The notes beneath the pieces are model-generated. The model saw only the letters and a list, made by a program, of their open reading frames with translations, had not been told where the DNA came from and did not search any database. Below, in pieces: positions 8,316-16,037 of a DNA stretch of 38,604 bases; within the stretch, counting starts at the first letter, position 1; the number at the start of each line of letters is the position of its first letter. A program made the translations under genes and the position numbers. Source of the stretch: Prevotella sp. Lineage in GTDB: Bacteria; Bacteroidota; Bacteroidia; Bacteroidales; Bacteroidaceae. The stretch lies in NCBI GenBank assembly GCA_022511075.1, contig JAFLSE010000027.1, positions 1 through 38,604 on the forward strand. The letters are read 5' to 3'.

Positions 8316-9902
8316 TTATAAATTGGTATATGTTGTCATTTCCTTTTCTATCACGGCATCATATCCGTAGATGTCAGGATAGCTCTCTATGCTTCCTGTT
8401 GCATTGGGGAAAAGTGTGAAATAGAGGATGTACACGGGTATTGGTGGATTGATTGCCTTGTTTGAAATAAGGTTATGCGTTTCTTCCTCGTGCTGTCTCA
8501 CGTATTTCTTCCCCTTATCAGTTTTGGGCGGAAGGTCCATAGATATCCTTATTTTGTCGAGTGTCCACTCATCCACACTCTCGCCAAGCACAAAGGTGGC
8601 AAGGTCGAAAGGGCGTTCCACTCTTACGCAGCCGTGCGATATGGCTCTCACATCGCGACTGAAAAAGCCACGGCTGTTGGTGTCGTGCAAGTAGACTGAC
8701 ATATTGTTCTTGAATCGGAACACAATCCTGCCCAGAGAGTTGCCTTCGCCACCTTCCTGGCTCACTCGGTATTCGCCGCTATGCAGCATTGCCGCCGTCA
8801 CTTCACCAATGTCTATACGTTCGCCTGTCTTTCTGTCGGCTACATAGTATTTGTTGCGTTCAAAATATGCAGTGTCGCCGATGTGCCTAACAATGTCCTT
8901 TGTTATTATGCTCATCGGAATGTGCCACTGCGGATTTATCTCTATACGTTCTACTTGACTGTAGAGTATCGGTGTCTTTGTCTTTCTCTCTCCGCAGCCA
9001 ATCTTCATTTCCATCGTGCATCTGCCGCCCTCGTATGCTTGCAGCATAAACGATGGTATGTTCACTACCAATGTCTTGCCTTCGTTGGTATTTGAGTGCT
9101 CAAATCTCCAACGGCAACGCTCCATATTAGTCATTATCTTCGTGCGCTGCGAGCCGTGGGCTGTCTGCAACATTCCTTTTAGTTGCCTGTAAAGCGTGTC
9201 CTGTGGCTCTGCCTCGGCAAGATATTCGGCTATGCTGTCATTTGCAATTTTCCTTGTCAACTCATCAATGAACGAGTCGCTCGGGCGTTCTGATTTCAGG
9301 TCGTATAGCAAACGAAAGCCAATGAACTTATTTGTAGTGTTCGACATCATACTGTCGAGCCTGTTGAACGTGTAGTTTGGGTTTGTGAATCCGTAACGTT
9401 GCCCGATTATGTATCTTGCACAAGCCCTTGTCATATTGTACTCCAAGCGTGCCAAAACTTTGCTCACCGAGTTTTCTCCACTGTCAAAATCAAGTTCGTC
9501 AAAACGTTTCAAGTCTGCCTCTATCGGGCTTATATAGAATGCACTTTCACTAAATCCAATCGCAGGTACAGACTCTTTCAGGTGGCGCAGCAAAAGATGT
9601 GCGTTGTTTCTCACTCCGTACCTGTTTACCCACACCATCGCACCGCCTTCCTCATAGTATTTTCGTGTTCTTGCATCGGCAGTGTTTCTTGTGGGTGTTT
9701 CGTTGCACATCTTGGCAATCGCATTCTTCACATCGTTGCCATTAACAACAAACAAGGGCTCTTTCATATCTGAAAAAGCCTCTATCGTTATATCCTTTTG
9801 GCGGTTGCCGTGCCCGCACGCAGCGAGCAAGATTACGACTAATGATAATGTCAGCGTATGGAAACTTTTCTTACTACTGAACCGATTTTCAGAATGTAAC
9901 AA
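8316..9902 (-). CDS. L,D-transpeptidase lipoprotein, YcbB-like
   Basis: A 528-residue exported enzyme. The N-terminus is a lipoprotein signal with lipobox LLAAC, the lipidated cysteine being C29. A long middle part (about residues 45-290) resembles the scaffold of YcbB-type enzymes. The YkuD catalytic domain follows, with the active-site motif SHGCVRVE (H423, C425). Such enzymes form 3-3 crosslinks in peptidoglycan, attach proteins to it, or act on related peptides, and tolerate most beta-lactams. The ATG at 9902 lies 52 bases inside the preceding gene in another frame; no ATG, GTG or TTG codon in frame between it and the lipobox region would give a shorter start, so the overlap is probably real. 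Confidence 0.88.
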   Translation of the reverse strand: MLHSENRFSSKKSFHTLTLSLVVILLAACGHGNRQKDITIEAFSDMKEPLFVVNGNDVKNAIAKMCNETPTRNTADARTRKYYEEGGAMVWVNRYGVRNNAHLLLRHLKESVPAIGFSESAFYISPIEADLKRFDELDFDSGENSVSKVLARLEYNMTRACARYIIGQRYGFTNPNYTFNRLDSMMSNTTNKFIGFRLLYDLKSERPSDSFIDELTRKIANDSIAEYLAEAEPQDTLYRQLKGMLQTAHGSQRTKIMTNMERCRWRFEHSNTNEGKTLVVNIPSFMLQAYEGGRCTMEMKIGCGERKTKTPILYSQVERIEINPQWHIPMSIITKDIVRHIGDTAYFERNKYYVADRKTGERIDIGEVTAAMLHSGEYRVSQEGGEGNSLGRIVFRFKNNMSVYLHDTNSRGFFSRDVRAISHGCVRVERPFDLATFVLGESVDEWTLDKIRISMDLPPKTDKGKKYVRQHEEETHNLISNKAINPPIPVYILYFTLFPNATGSIESYPDIYGYDAVIEKEMTTYTNL

Positions 9903-10171
9903 CCTTTTGGAACGTTTAGTTCTATGCGTTGTGAAGCGCTGTCAATCTTTACTCTCAGCACCTGCTTTCCCGTTATCGACACAACTTCGAGCATCTGTCC
10001 CTGCGCACCATACACAGACACTGCGTTCTGCTCCATTTCCATTCTTATGTTGGTGTCGTCGGGCATAAAGTTCATTATCGGGTCTGAAAGGATAGCGGTA
10101 GCGTTTGCTGTCTGCACCAAACAAAGTGAGCAGAGCATTGCCGATATTATGTAAAGTCTTATATGTTTCAT
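9851..10171 (-). CDS. Small exported protein made mostly of a sorting-domain-like module
   Basis: A 106-residue protein when started at the ATG at 10171 (MKHIRLY); an upstream frame extension lacks a plausible signal and runs into the promoter. Residues 1-24 form a Sec signal ending ANATA. After a short linker, residues about 45-106 (VSVYGAQGQMLEVV to GCYILKIGSVVRKVSIR) closely resemble the C-terminal beta-sandwich of Bacteroidetes secreted proteins, such as type IX type A sorting domains or DUF3244. There is almost no cargo besides that module. It is the first gene after the promoter at 10203-10233, and its 3' end overlaps the L,D-transpeptidase gene by 52 bases. The role is unknown; a small cell-envelope or carrier protein is possible. 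Confidence 0.65.
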   Translation of the reverse strand: MKHIRLYIISAMLCSLCLVQTANATAILSDPIMNFMPDDTNIRMEMEQNAVSVYGAQGQMLEVVSITGKQVLRVKIDSASQRIELNVPKGCYILKIGSVVRKVSIR

Positions 10172-10202
10172 ATTATAGTATGTTTCTGTGTATATTTTGC
10201 TG

Positions 10203-10233
10203 CAAAGATACATAAAATATTTTATTTAGCAAA
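10203..10233 (-). promoter_or_regulatory. Promoter of the small exported protein, L,D-transpeptidase, cstA and ABC operon
   Basis: Read on the minus strand, TTTG (10233-10230) is followed after 19 bases by TATCTTTG (10210-10203), a full Bacteroidetes consensus. It starts 2 bases past the rnz stop and lies about 30 bases before the ATG at 10171. Confidence 0.78.
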
Positions 10234-10234
10234 A

Positions 10235-11149
10235 TTATACATCAAAAACTTTCATTTCGTTACTTAATTTGGTGTTTTCAAACACGGTTTTAGCCTCGTT
10301 GAGCAACACCGTCTCGTCTTCGTAGCGTGCAGAATAGTGCCCTATTATCAGTTGCTTAGCCCCTGCGTCCTTTGCCACCGTGGCTGCTTGCTGTGCCGTG
10401 GAGTGGAAGTATTTCAGTGCATTGTTTTGCTTGTCGTTGCCGTATGTTGCTTCGTGATAAATGGTTGTAACGCCTTTCAGCATCTCGTGCAGTCGTGGCA
10501 TATATATCGTGTCGGAGCAGTAGGCGTATGAGCGTACAGGGTCTGCCGGCAGCGTCAGTTTGCTGTTTGGTATCACCTCGCCATCTTCCGTAGTCCAGTC
10601 CATTCCGTTCTTTATGTTGTTTATCTGCGATATGGGAATGTTGTAGAAGTCAATCATCTTCCTGTTGATGTGGGGTAGGGTGGGCTTTTCGCGAAAAAGG
10701 AAACCGCAGCATGGCACTCGGTGTTTCAGCGGAATGGTGCTCACGGTCATACTCCTGTCTTCGTATATCGTCTGCTGCCGTACGGTGTCTATGGCGTGGA
10801 ACACCACTTGGTATTCCAGTCCCGAACAGAACGCCTCTATTTGATCGTACATTATTTTTTCCAGCTCTGCCGTGGCGTAAACGTGCAGCGGCGCTGTCCT
10901 GCCGAGCATACCGAAAGTGGCTATCAGTCCTATCAGTCCAAGGCAGTGGTCGCCGTGGGTGTGCGAGATAAACACATTGTTTATGGATGTGAATTTGAGC
11001 CTGCTGCGGCGCAGTTGTATCTGTGTACCCTCGCCGCAGTCCACTATCATCAGCTTGCCTCGCAGTTCCACTACCTGCGCCGATGCATAGTGGCGTAATG
11101 TGGGATGCGCACTTCCGCACCCCAATATGTGAACTCTGAATGGCTCCAT
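10235..11149 (-). CDS. rnz: Ribonuclease Z (tRNA 3' processing endonuclease)
   Basis: A 304-residue metallo-beta-lactamase-fold nuclease that cuts tRNA precursors at the 3' side of the discriminator base. The zinc motif HTHGDH is at residues 63-68, preceded by the family pattern ILGCGSAHP and DCGEGTQIQLRRS; later histidine motifs occur in YHEATYG and IIGHYSARY. The length is normal for bacterial RNase Z. It is the third gene of an apparent mazG-lipoprotein-rnz unit, 36 bases after the lipoprotein gene. No terminator is obvious downstream, and the next promoter begins almost at its stop codon. Confidence 0.95.
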   Translation of the reverse strand: MEPFRVHILGCGSAHPTLRHYASAQVVELRGKLMIVDCGEGTQIQLRRSRLKFTSINNVFISHTHGDHCLGLIGLIATFGMLGRTAPLHVYATAELEKIMYDQIEAFCSGLEYQVVFHAIDTVRQQTIYEDRSMTVSTIPLKHRVPCCGFLFREKPTLPHINRKMIDFYNIPISQINNIKNGMDWTTEDGEVIPNSKLTLPADPVRSYAYCSDTIYMPRLHEMLKGVTTIYHEATYGNDKQNNALKYFHSTAQQAATVAKDAGAKQLIIGHYSARYEDETVLLNEAKTVFENTKLSNEMKVFDV

Positions 11150-11185
11150 TTCAGGTTTTCTTTTGTTGCCTCCGACGGCAGACCA

Positions 11186-11788
11186 TTATCTTTTGCGTGA
11201 GTAACTCAACGTGTCCTCTGCGTTTGCATACACGAGTGAGTCGTTGTTCAGCATCAAGAAGTTGTATATTTCGGTCTCTTCTTCCTCGCTGCCGCCCTCT
11301 CTCACAAGGGTAATCTCCAACTTGCCGTCTCTCACTCTCCATGTCTTGTAGTTGATGGTACTCTGCTCTATGCTCTCAGCCACACCACCGTCTTTCATGT
11401 CGATGCCCACCATATCGCTGCCGTCGAGCGGATTAGGCATTTCCCACTGACCGAGCAGAGTACTGGTGTTCACCACTGTCATAGCAGCTTTCTTGTCGGG
11501 CGTTACCAACACCGACATTCTGTCGCCTGCAAGCAGTCCACCAAACACGTTGTTATCCTCCATAGCCTGTGCTATGCTCAAACTCAAAGTGTCGTTGGTG
11601 TCGGTAATTAGTTGCAGGGTGTTCATCGACGTGCCGTCGGCGCATACTCCGAACAGCGTTACTGGTGTCAGATCCTCCACTTCGATTGTGTCCGAGTCCA
11701 TTGCGACTTCTTGCTGTGCCTTGTTGCCGCAGTTTGTAAACGTCATCGCAGCGAGTGCCACGATAGCTGTGATAGCAGTCTTTCTCAT
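11186..11788 (-). CDS. Lipocalin-like lipoprotein
   Basis: A 200-residue exported protein. The signal ends with TFTNC, giving a lipidated cysteine at residue 20; Asn at -1 is unusual by the classic lipobox but seen in Bacteroidetes. The region from about residue 110 (LLGQWEMPNP, then YKTWRVRDGKLEITL and NFLMLNNDSLVY) resembles lipocalin-like beta-barrel modules of Bacteroidetes that start with a G-x-W motif. The middle part (LFGVCADGTSMNTLQLITD) is a beta-rich stretch I do not recognise. It lies between mazG (63 bases) and rnz (36 bases) and is likely cotranscribed. Ligand and role are unknown. Confidence 0.7.
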   Translation of the reverse strand: MRKTAITAIVALAAMTFTNCGNKAQQEVAMDSDTIEVEDLTPVTLFGVCADGTSMNTLQLITDTNDTLSLSIAQAMEDNNVFGGLLAGDRMSVLVTPDKKAAMTVVNTSTLLGQWEMPNPLDGSDMVGIDMKDGGVAESIEQSTINYKTWRVRDGKLEITLVREGGSEEEETEIYNFLMLNNDSLVYANAEDTLSYSRKR

Positions 11789-11851
11789 AAGTCTTTCTTG
11801 TTTGTTATTTTTTGTTGTTCTTGTTGGTTCCGTCTGTTTGCTGTCAGCTGT

Positions 11852-12721
11852 TCAGTGCTCCAGCGTTTTCGCCTCGTTCCACAGGTCGTCGAGTTCCTGC
11901 AGCGTCATTTCCTTCAGTGCCTTGCCTGCTTTCTTGCATTGCTCCTCTATGTAGTTGAATCGGCTGATAAACTTTCTGTTGCTCTTTTCCAATGCCGTGT
12001 CTGGATTCAGTTTGTAGAGCCTTGCTGCATTTACCATGCTGAACATCACATCGCCCAATTCTTCTGACTTCCTTTCCTCATTGCCAGGCTTTTCAAGTTC
12101 CGTCCTCAATTCGTCAATCTCTTCGTGAACCTTTGCCCACACGTCGCCGCGTTCTTCCCAGTCAAAGCCCGAATTGCTTGCCTTGTCCTGTATGCGGTAA
12201 GCCTTTATCAATGATGGCAGTGCCGACGGCACTCCGCTCAACACACTCTTGTTGCCGTCTTTCTCCTTCTGCTTTATCTGTTCCCAGTTTTGCTTCACTT
12301 CGCCGCTCGTTTTGGCATTGCTGAACTGCCCCATTTCCCCGTCGCTGTTGTCGTCTTCCGCACCGTATGGCAGTGGACGTGGATTCTCTGCGCCCACCTG
12401 CGACGGGTGGTATACGTGCGGATGCCTGAATATCAACTTGTCAGTCACGTTGTTGCATACGTCGGCAATGTCAAACTCTCCGTTTTCCTCGCCAATTCTT
12501 GCATAGAAGCCTATATGCAGCAGCACGTCTCCAAGTTCCTTGCATATATTCTTGTTGTCTTCATTCATCAGTGCCTCGCACAACTCGTATGTTTCTTCTA
12601 TTGTGTTTGGTCTTAGGCTCTCGTTAGTCTGCTTCCTGTCCCACGGGCATTTCTCTCTCAGTGTGTCCAATATGTCGAGAAAGCGCCCGAACGCCTGCAT
12701 CTTTTCTTCCCTTGTGTGCAT
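11852..12721 (-). CDS. mazG: Nucleoside triphosphate pyrophosphohydrolase MazG
   Basis: A 289-residue cytosolic enzyme that hydrolyses NTPs to NMP and pyrophosphate, thought to clear damaged nucleotides and affect (p)ppGpp levels. The N-terminal MazG domain shows CPWDRKQTNESL, EETYELCEAL and ELGDVLLHIGFYARI, giving the EExxE...ExxD metal site. The C-terminal half repeats the pattern (EIDELRTEL, SEELGDVMFSMVNAARL), so this is the full double-domain form. It is the first gene of a unit with a lipoprotein gene and rnz, expressed from the promoter at 12749-12779, which is divergent from the MmcQ/YjbR promoter. Confidence 0.96.
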   Translation of the reverse strand: MHTREEKMQAFGRFLDILDTLREKCPWDRKQTNESLRPNTIEETYELCEALMNEDNKNICKELGDVLLHIGFYARIGEENGEFDIADVCNNVTDKLIFRHPHVYHPSQVGAENPRPLPYGAEDDNSDGEMGQFSNAKTSGEVKQNWEQIKQKEKDGNKSVLSGVPSALPSLIKAYRIQDKASNSGFDWEERGDVWAKVHEEIDELRTELEKPGNEERKSEELGDVMFSMVNAARLYKLNPDTALEKSNRKFISRFNYIEEQCKKAGKALKEMTLQELDDLWNEAKTLEH

Positions 12722-12748
12722 TCTCTCTTATGTGCTTTATTATACGTG

Positions 12749-12779
12749 CAAAGGTAAACAGAATTATTGAAATTACAAA
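12749..12779 (-). promoter_or_regulatory. Promoter of mazG
   Basis: On the minus strand TTTG (12779-12776), a 19-base spacer and TACCTTTG (12756-12749) match the consensus. It is back to back with the plus-strand promoter at 12805-12836. Confidence 0.75.
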
Positions 12780-12804
12780 ATTTTATGCACATTTTCAGAG
12801 ATTA

Positions 12805-12836
12805 TTTGTATTTACCCCAAAAAATACTTACCTTTG
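12805..12836 (+). promoter_or_regulatory. Promoter of the MmcQ/YjbR gene
   Basis: TTTG (12805-12808), a 20-base spacer and TACCTTTG (12829-12836) match the Bacteroidetes consensus. The predicted start near 12843 leaves a leader of about 100 bases before the ATG at 12950, containing a small open frame. Confidence 0.75.
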
Positions 12837-12849
12837 CAGCAAAACAAAA

Positions 12850-12933
12850 ATGGGAAAAGTAATTATGAACAACCTAATAAAAATACTAATTATCGACTCA
12901 AAACACACTTTGCAGTTAATAAAAGTAGTGTAA
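12850..12933 (+). CDS. Possible 27-codon leader open frame
   Basis: An ATG only about 7 bases from the predicted transcription start opens a 27-codon frame (MGKVIMNNLIKILI...) that ends 16 bases before the ATG of the MmcQ/YjbR gene. The peptide is hydrophobic and basic with no recognised motif and no runs of a regulatory amino acid. It may be a leader peptide, an upstream coupling frame, or chance in AT-rich sequence. Confidence is low. Confidence 0.22.
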   Translation: MGKVIMNNLIKILIIDSKHTLQLIKVV

Positions 12934-12949
12934 TAATATTGGATTGGGT

Positions 12950-13300
12950 ATGAACATAGAAGAAGTAAGGAACTATGCATTAGGGCTTAACGAGAATGTT
13001 ACGGAAGACTTGTTTGCGGAGCAGTGGATTTCGTGGCGGATAGCAGGCAAATGGTTTTTATTGGTGCAGTTGGATGCTCCTGAGCCACGCATAGCGGTGA
13101 AATTGCCGCCAACGGTAGGAGCTGCATTAAGGGAGCAATATGAAGGCGTGTGCCCGGCATACCACATGAATAAGACACATTGGAGTGACCTTTACCTAAA
13201 CCTGCTCGATGATGATTTCGTGAAAGAGCAGATTAATGCATCGTTTCAGTTGGTGGCGAGCAAACTGTCAAAGAAATTAGCTGCTTTATATAATATATGA
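12950..13300 (+). CDS. MmcQ/YjbR-family protein
   Basis: A 116-residue protein started at the ATG at 12950 (MNIEEVRNYALG); a TTG two codons upstream is less likely. The CyaY-like alpha/beta MmcQ/YjbR fold is indicated by NIEEVRNYALGL, the central WRIAGKWFLLVQLD strand pair, and the family ending YHMNKTHWSDLYLN and LVASKLSKKL. Family members are described as putative DNA-binding proteins, but the biochemical role is poorly defined. Its TGA overlaps by 4 bases (ATGA) the ATG of the broken short-chain dehydrogenase gene, so the two were once translationally coupled. Confidence 0.85.
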   Translation: MNIEEVRNYALGLNENVTEDLFAEQWISWRIAGKWFLLVQLDAPEPRIAVKLPPTVGAALREQYEGVCPAYHMNKTHWSDLYLNLLDDDFVKEQINASFQLVASKLSKKLAALYNI

Positions 13301-13505
13301 CGGATTTTAGTTTTGAACACAAGGTTGCTGTGATGACTGGCGGCACACAAGGATTTGGACACTGCATAGTGTAGGATTTTAAGAAAGTTGGGGTATAGGT
13401 TTGCGTGATTGACAAACAAGAGGGTAGTCACTTTGTGATATTGCCGACAAAGAAACATTAGAGCGTTTTACCAATGATGTAATAGGATGATATGGATGGA
13501 TATTA
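13297..13505 (+). pseudogene. Remnant of a short-chain dehydrogenase/reductase gene
   Basis: The ATG at 13297 opens a frame that reads FEHKVAVMTGGTQGFG, the TGGxxGxG NAD(P)-binding start of a classical SDR, then CVIDKQEGSHFV, the second beta strand with the conserved D. The frame is broken by TAG at 13372 and TAG at 13396, shifts near 13437, and continues in another frame as DIADKETLERFTNDVIG before a TGA at 13488. Only about the first quarter of a normal 250-residue SDR is left. TAG is used as a normal stop by nearby genes (for example the sigma factor and ilvD), so recoding is unlikely. The remainder is lost at or before the convergent outer-membrane gene. Confidence 0.85.
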
Positions 13506-13514
13506 GGGTAGAGG

Positions 13515-16037
13515 CTAATACCCCATTCGTGAGGTGTCAACGGCTTTAGTTTTTTTCTCCTTGAAACCACCGATGCGGTAGACTGCGGAGAGCGAGCCTC
13601 CGACATATTGCATCCATACACGCATGCTGTAATCCTGATTGCCTACGTAGGAGTGGGTGTTGGCGGAGTTGTTGAAGATGTTGTCGCCCTTGGCAATGAT
13701 GCTCCACTTGCCGTTGGCGGATGTCCAGCGGAGTGTGGCGTTAAGCGTAAACAAGGGGGCAATGTCATATACGCCCTGAACACCTTTTGTCTGGAAGAAA
13801 GGATTAAGCATCAACACTATGTTGTGGCGAGTGGACAATTTGGCTGACACGTTGGCGGTGACCACAGCAGTGATGTTATGACGGTTGAAAGGCAGGTCGA
13901 AGAAATGGTCGCTCTTGTCGTGAGTGTATAGTCCGGTAAGATTAACATTGCCATTGAGCCATTTCCCTATGCTGAACATTGCCGAGGATTGCAGACCATA
14001 GTAGTTTGAGTAATTGAAGTTGGTTTCCTTCATGATTACCGCCATACGGTCGGAGGGCTGATAGGCAAGTTGTACGAAATAGTCGGGACGCAGACAGGCA
14101 AAGGCGGCGAATGTGTATTTGCGTTTTAGTTGCCATATCATACTGATATCGTATTTCGATGAAGGCTTCAGTTCAGGGTTTCCCCATATCTCGCTGTAGG
14201 CGGAGGAATAATAGATGTTACTCATTGTACTCCAATAACTTGGGTATACGGCATTGCTGCCGAACGAGAGGTTGAGCAAGTGGTTGGAATTGATGTTCCA
14301 TATAGCGTTAAGCGTGGGATAGATGCGCCATTCGTCCCATAGTGTGGCGTGATATTGCTCTGCTGCTATCGAGGCATCGAGACTGATGCTTTGACCTATC
14401 TGTTTGCTGGCACCTGCGTAGATGTTCAGTATGCGCTCGTCGTAGTCTACATGGCTCGTGGCATCGGCTATCACTTGCTGGTGGCTGTCGAGCGTGGTCT
14501 GAAAACTGTTGTTGTTCGTGAATTGCGCCTTTGCGCCGTATGACAGTCCCCAACCGTTGCCAATGGAATGTTCTTGGTCTGCGGTGAACAGCCACTTGCT
14601 GATTTTCTGCCTGCTGCTGACGGTGAGGTTGCGAATGGTTTCATGCATTTCGCCGTCTAACCGCTGCGTTCTCGGATTTTGATAGTTGGTGTATGATGCG
14701 TTGAGTTGCAGGCCGAAAGGCACTTGATAACTCACGTCAACATTGTGCAGGTAGTCATGCAATCGTGAGTGCTGCGTTGAGTTTTCAGAGCCTGTTGCAG
14801 TATTTGTTCCTTTTGTTGATGTCCATTGTCCTGTGTACGCAACGTTCAGCCGATGATTGTCCGAGAAGGCATAGTCCATTCCTATGCGATAGTTGTGACT
14901 GATGCCTGTACCCTTGTTTCGCGTCTCGTCGTTATATGCTATTCGGGTGTCGCCCAACGGATGGTTGGCTTTATGCTCCACCTTTCCGCAGGCACTGCCT
15001 TCGGTAAATGAGTAAGAGACATCCATGCCAAACTTGTCGTGGTTGAAAAGGAAAGTACCTTTGCCAATCCCCTTGCCGTATTTGCTTTGATACCACGTAC
15101 CCTGCAACTGACCTGAAAACTGATTGGTGCCAACATAGTCCTTGGTGACGATGTTGATTGCCATTCCACGCACATGATATTTGGCTGGCGCTGCCGTCAT
15201 TATCTCTGACTTTGCCAACATAGATGCAGGCATGGATTTCAGGCGTTCTATTATTTGGCTCTCGTCCAACGTAGTGGGTTTGCCGTTGATAATCAGTGTT
15301 ATGGAGCGACCTGCAAAAGTTAGCCCGTTGCCTGTATCAACCACACCGGGTATGCGCGTCAGGGCTTCGTATGCATCGTCGGCAGGCAGTATCTGCATCA
15401 GTTGGGGCATGTCGTAAATGAGCCTGCCATTCTCTGCCTTCATGATGCCTCGCTCTCCTTTCACGGTAACGCCGTTTATTGTATATGTGGCAGGAGTAAG
15501 GCGGATTGTTCCTGCGTTTTCCGTTGTGCAGAGTATATATTTTGTCTTGTAGCCGACGTATGAGATGCGTGCCAACACTTCCGGCTGCTCGTATGGTATC
15601 ACGAACACTCCGCCTTCGTTGCTCACTCCGCCCGAAAGTATCACGGAGTCGATAGGATTGAGCAAGGCTATGTTTGCGTATGCCACAGGGTTGCCATGTT
15701 TGTCTATTATAGTGCCTGTCAGGTGGCGTTCGGTCTTGTGTGTACACTCCACGTATATTTCGCGGTCGTCGGGTTTCACCGTCATACGCACAGGATAGAA
15801 GCCTATCATCTGCTGTATGGCATCGGGCAGGGTGCGGCGGTTTATGGTGGTGGTGATGCGAAAATCCTCCAACTCGTTATAGAGAAAATTGATGGTGTAT
15901 GCCGACTGCTCGCTCTGCAACTGAAGCAAGGCATCACTCAACGACACATCGTTGTATACATGGCTGATGCGCTGGGCATAAACCATACTGAATGACAACT
16001 GAAAAACGGCAGCAAGCAATAATAAAAATCGTTTCAT
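13515..16037 (-). CDS. Outer-membrane beta-barrel receptor with STN signalling domain
   Basis: An 840-residue outer-membrane protein. Residues 1-21 are a Sec signal ending VYA. Residues about 22-95 form an STN domain (VSLSDALLQLQSEQSAYTI... REIYVEC), the periplasmic signal module of transducing TonB receptors. A carboxypeptidase-regulatory-like domain follows (LTGTIIDKHGNPVAYANI), then a plug-like region (DDAYEALTRIPGV, ITLIINGKPTTL) and a long beta barrel ending in FKEKKTKAVDTSRMGY, the ending of the outer membrane beta-barrel 3 family. The start overlaps the anti-sigma stop by 4 bases. No SusD partner is present. It is the likely surface sensor for the sigma/anti-sigma pair upstream. The ligand is unknown. 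Confidence 0.88.
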   Translation of the reverse strand: MKRFLLLLAAVFQLSFSMVYAQRISHVYNDVSLSDALLQLQSEQSAYTINFLYNELEDFRITTTINRRTLPDAIQQMIGFYPVRMTVKPDDREIYVECTHKTERHLTGTIIDKHGNPVAYANIALLNPIDSVILSGGVSNEGGVFVIPYEQPEVLARISYVGYKTKYILCTTENAGTIRLTPATYTINGVTVKGERGIMKAENGRLIYDMPQLMQILPADDAYEALTRIPGVVDTGNGLTFAGRSITLIINGKPTTLDESQIIERLKSMPASMLAKSEIMTAAPAKYHVRGMAINIVTKDYVGTNQFSGQLQGTWYQSKYGKGIGKGTFLFNHDKFGMDVSYSFTEGSACGKVEHKANHPLGDTRIAYNDETRNKGTGISHNYRIGMDYAFSDNHRLNVAYTGQWTSTKGTNTATGSENSTQHSRLHDYLHNVDVSYQVPFGLQLNASYTNYQNPRTQRLDGEMHETIRNLTVSSRQKISKWLFTADQEHSIGNGWGLSYGAKAQFTNNNSFQTTLDSHQQVIADATSHVDYDERILNIYAGASKQIGQSISLDASIAAEQYHATLWDEWRIYPTLNAIWNINSNHLLNLSFGSNAVYPSYWSTMSNIYYSSAYSEIWGNPELKPSSKYDISMIWQLKRKYTFAAFACLRPDYFVQLAYQPSDRMAVIMKETNFNYSNYYGLQSSAMFSIGKWLNGNVNLTGLYTHDKSDHFFDLPFNRHNITAVVTANVSAKLSTRHNIVLMLNPFFQTKGVQGVYDIAPLFTLNATLRWTSANGKWSIIAKGDNIFNNSANTHSYVGNQDYSMRVWMQYVGGSLSAVYRIGGFKEKKTKAVDTSRMGY

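Noticed and set aside
13372..13398. TAG codons in the SDR remnant read as an amino acid (stop recoding)
   Set aside because: Neighbouring intact genes end with TAG, and the remnant also has a frameshift and a TGA, so decay is simpler.
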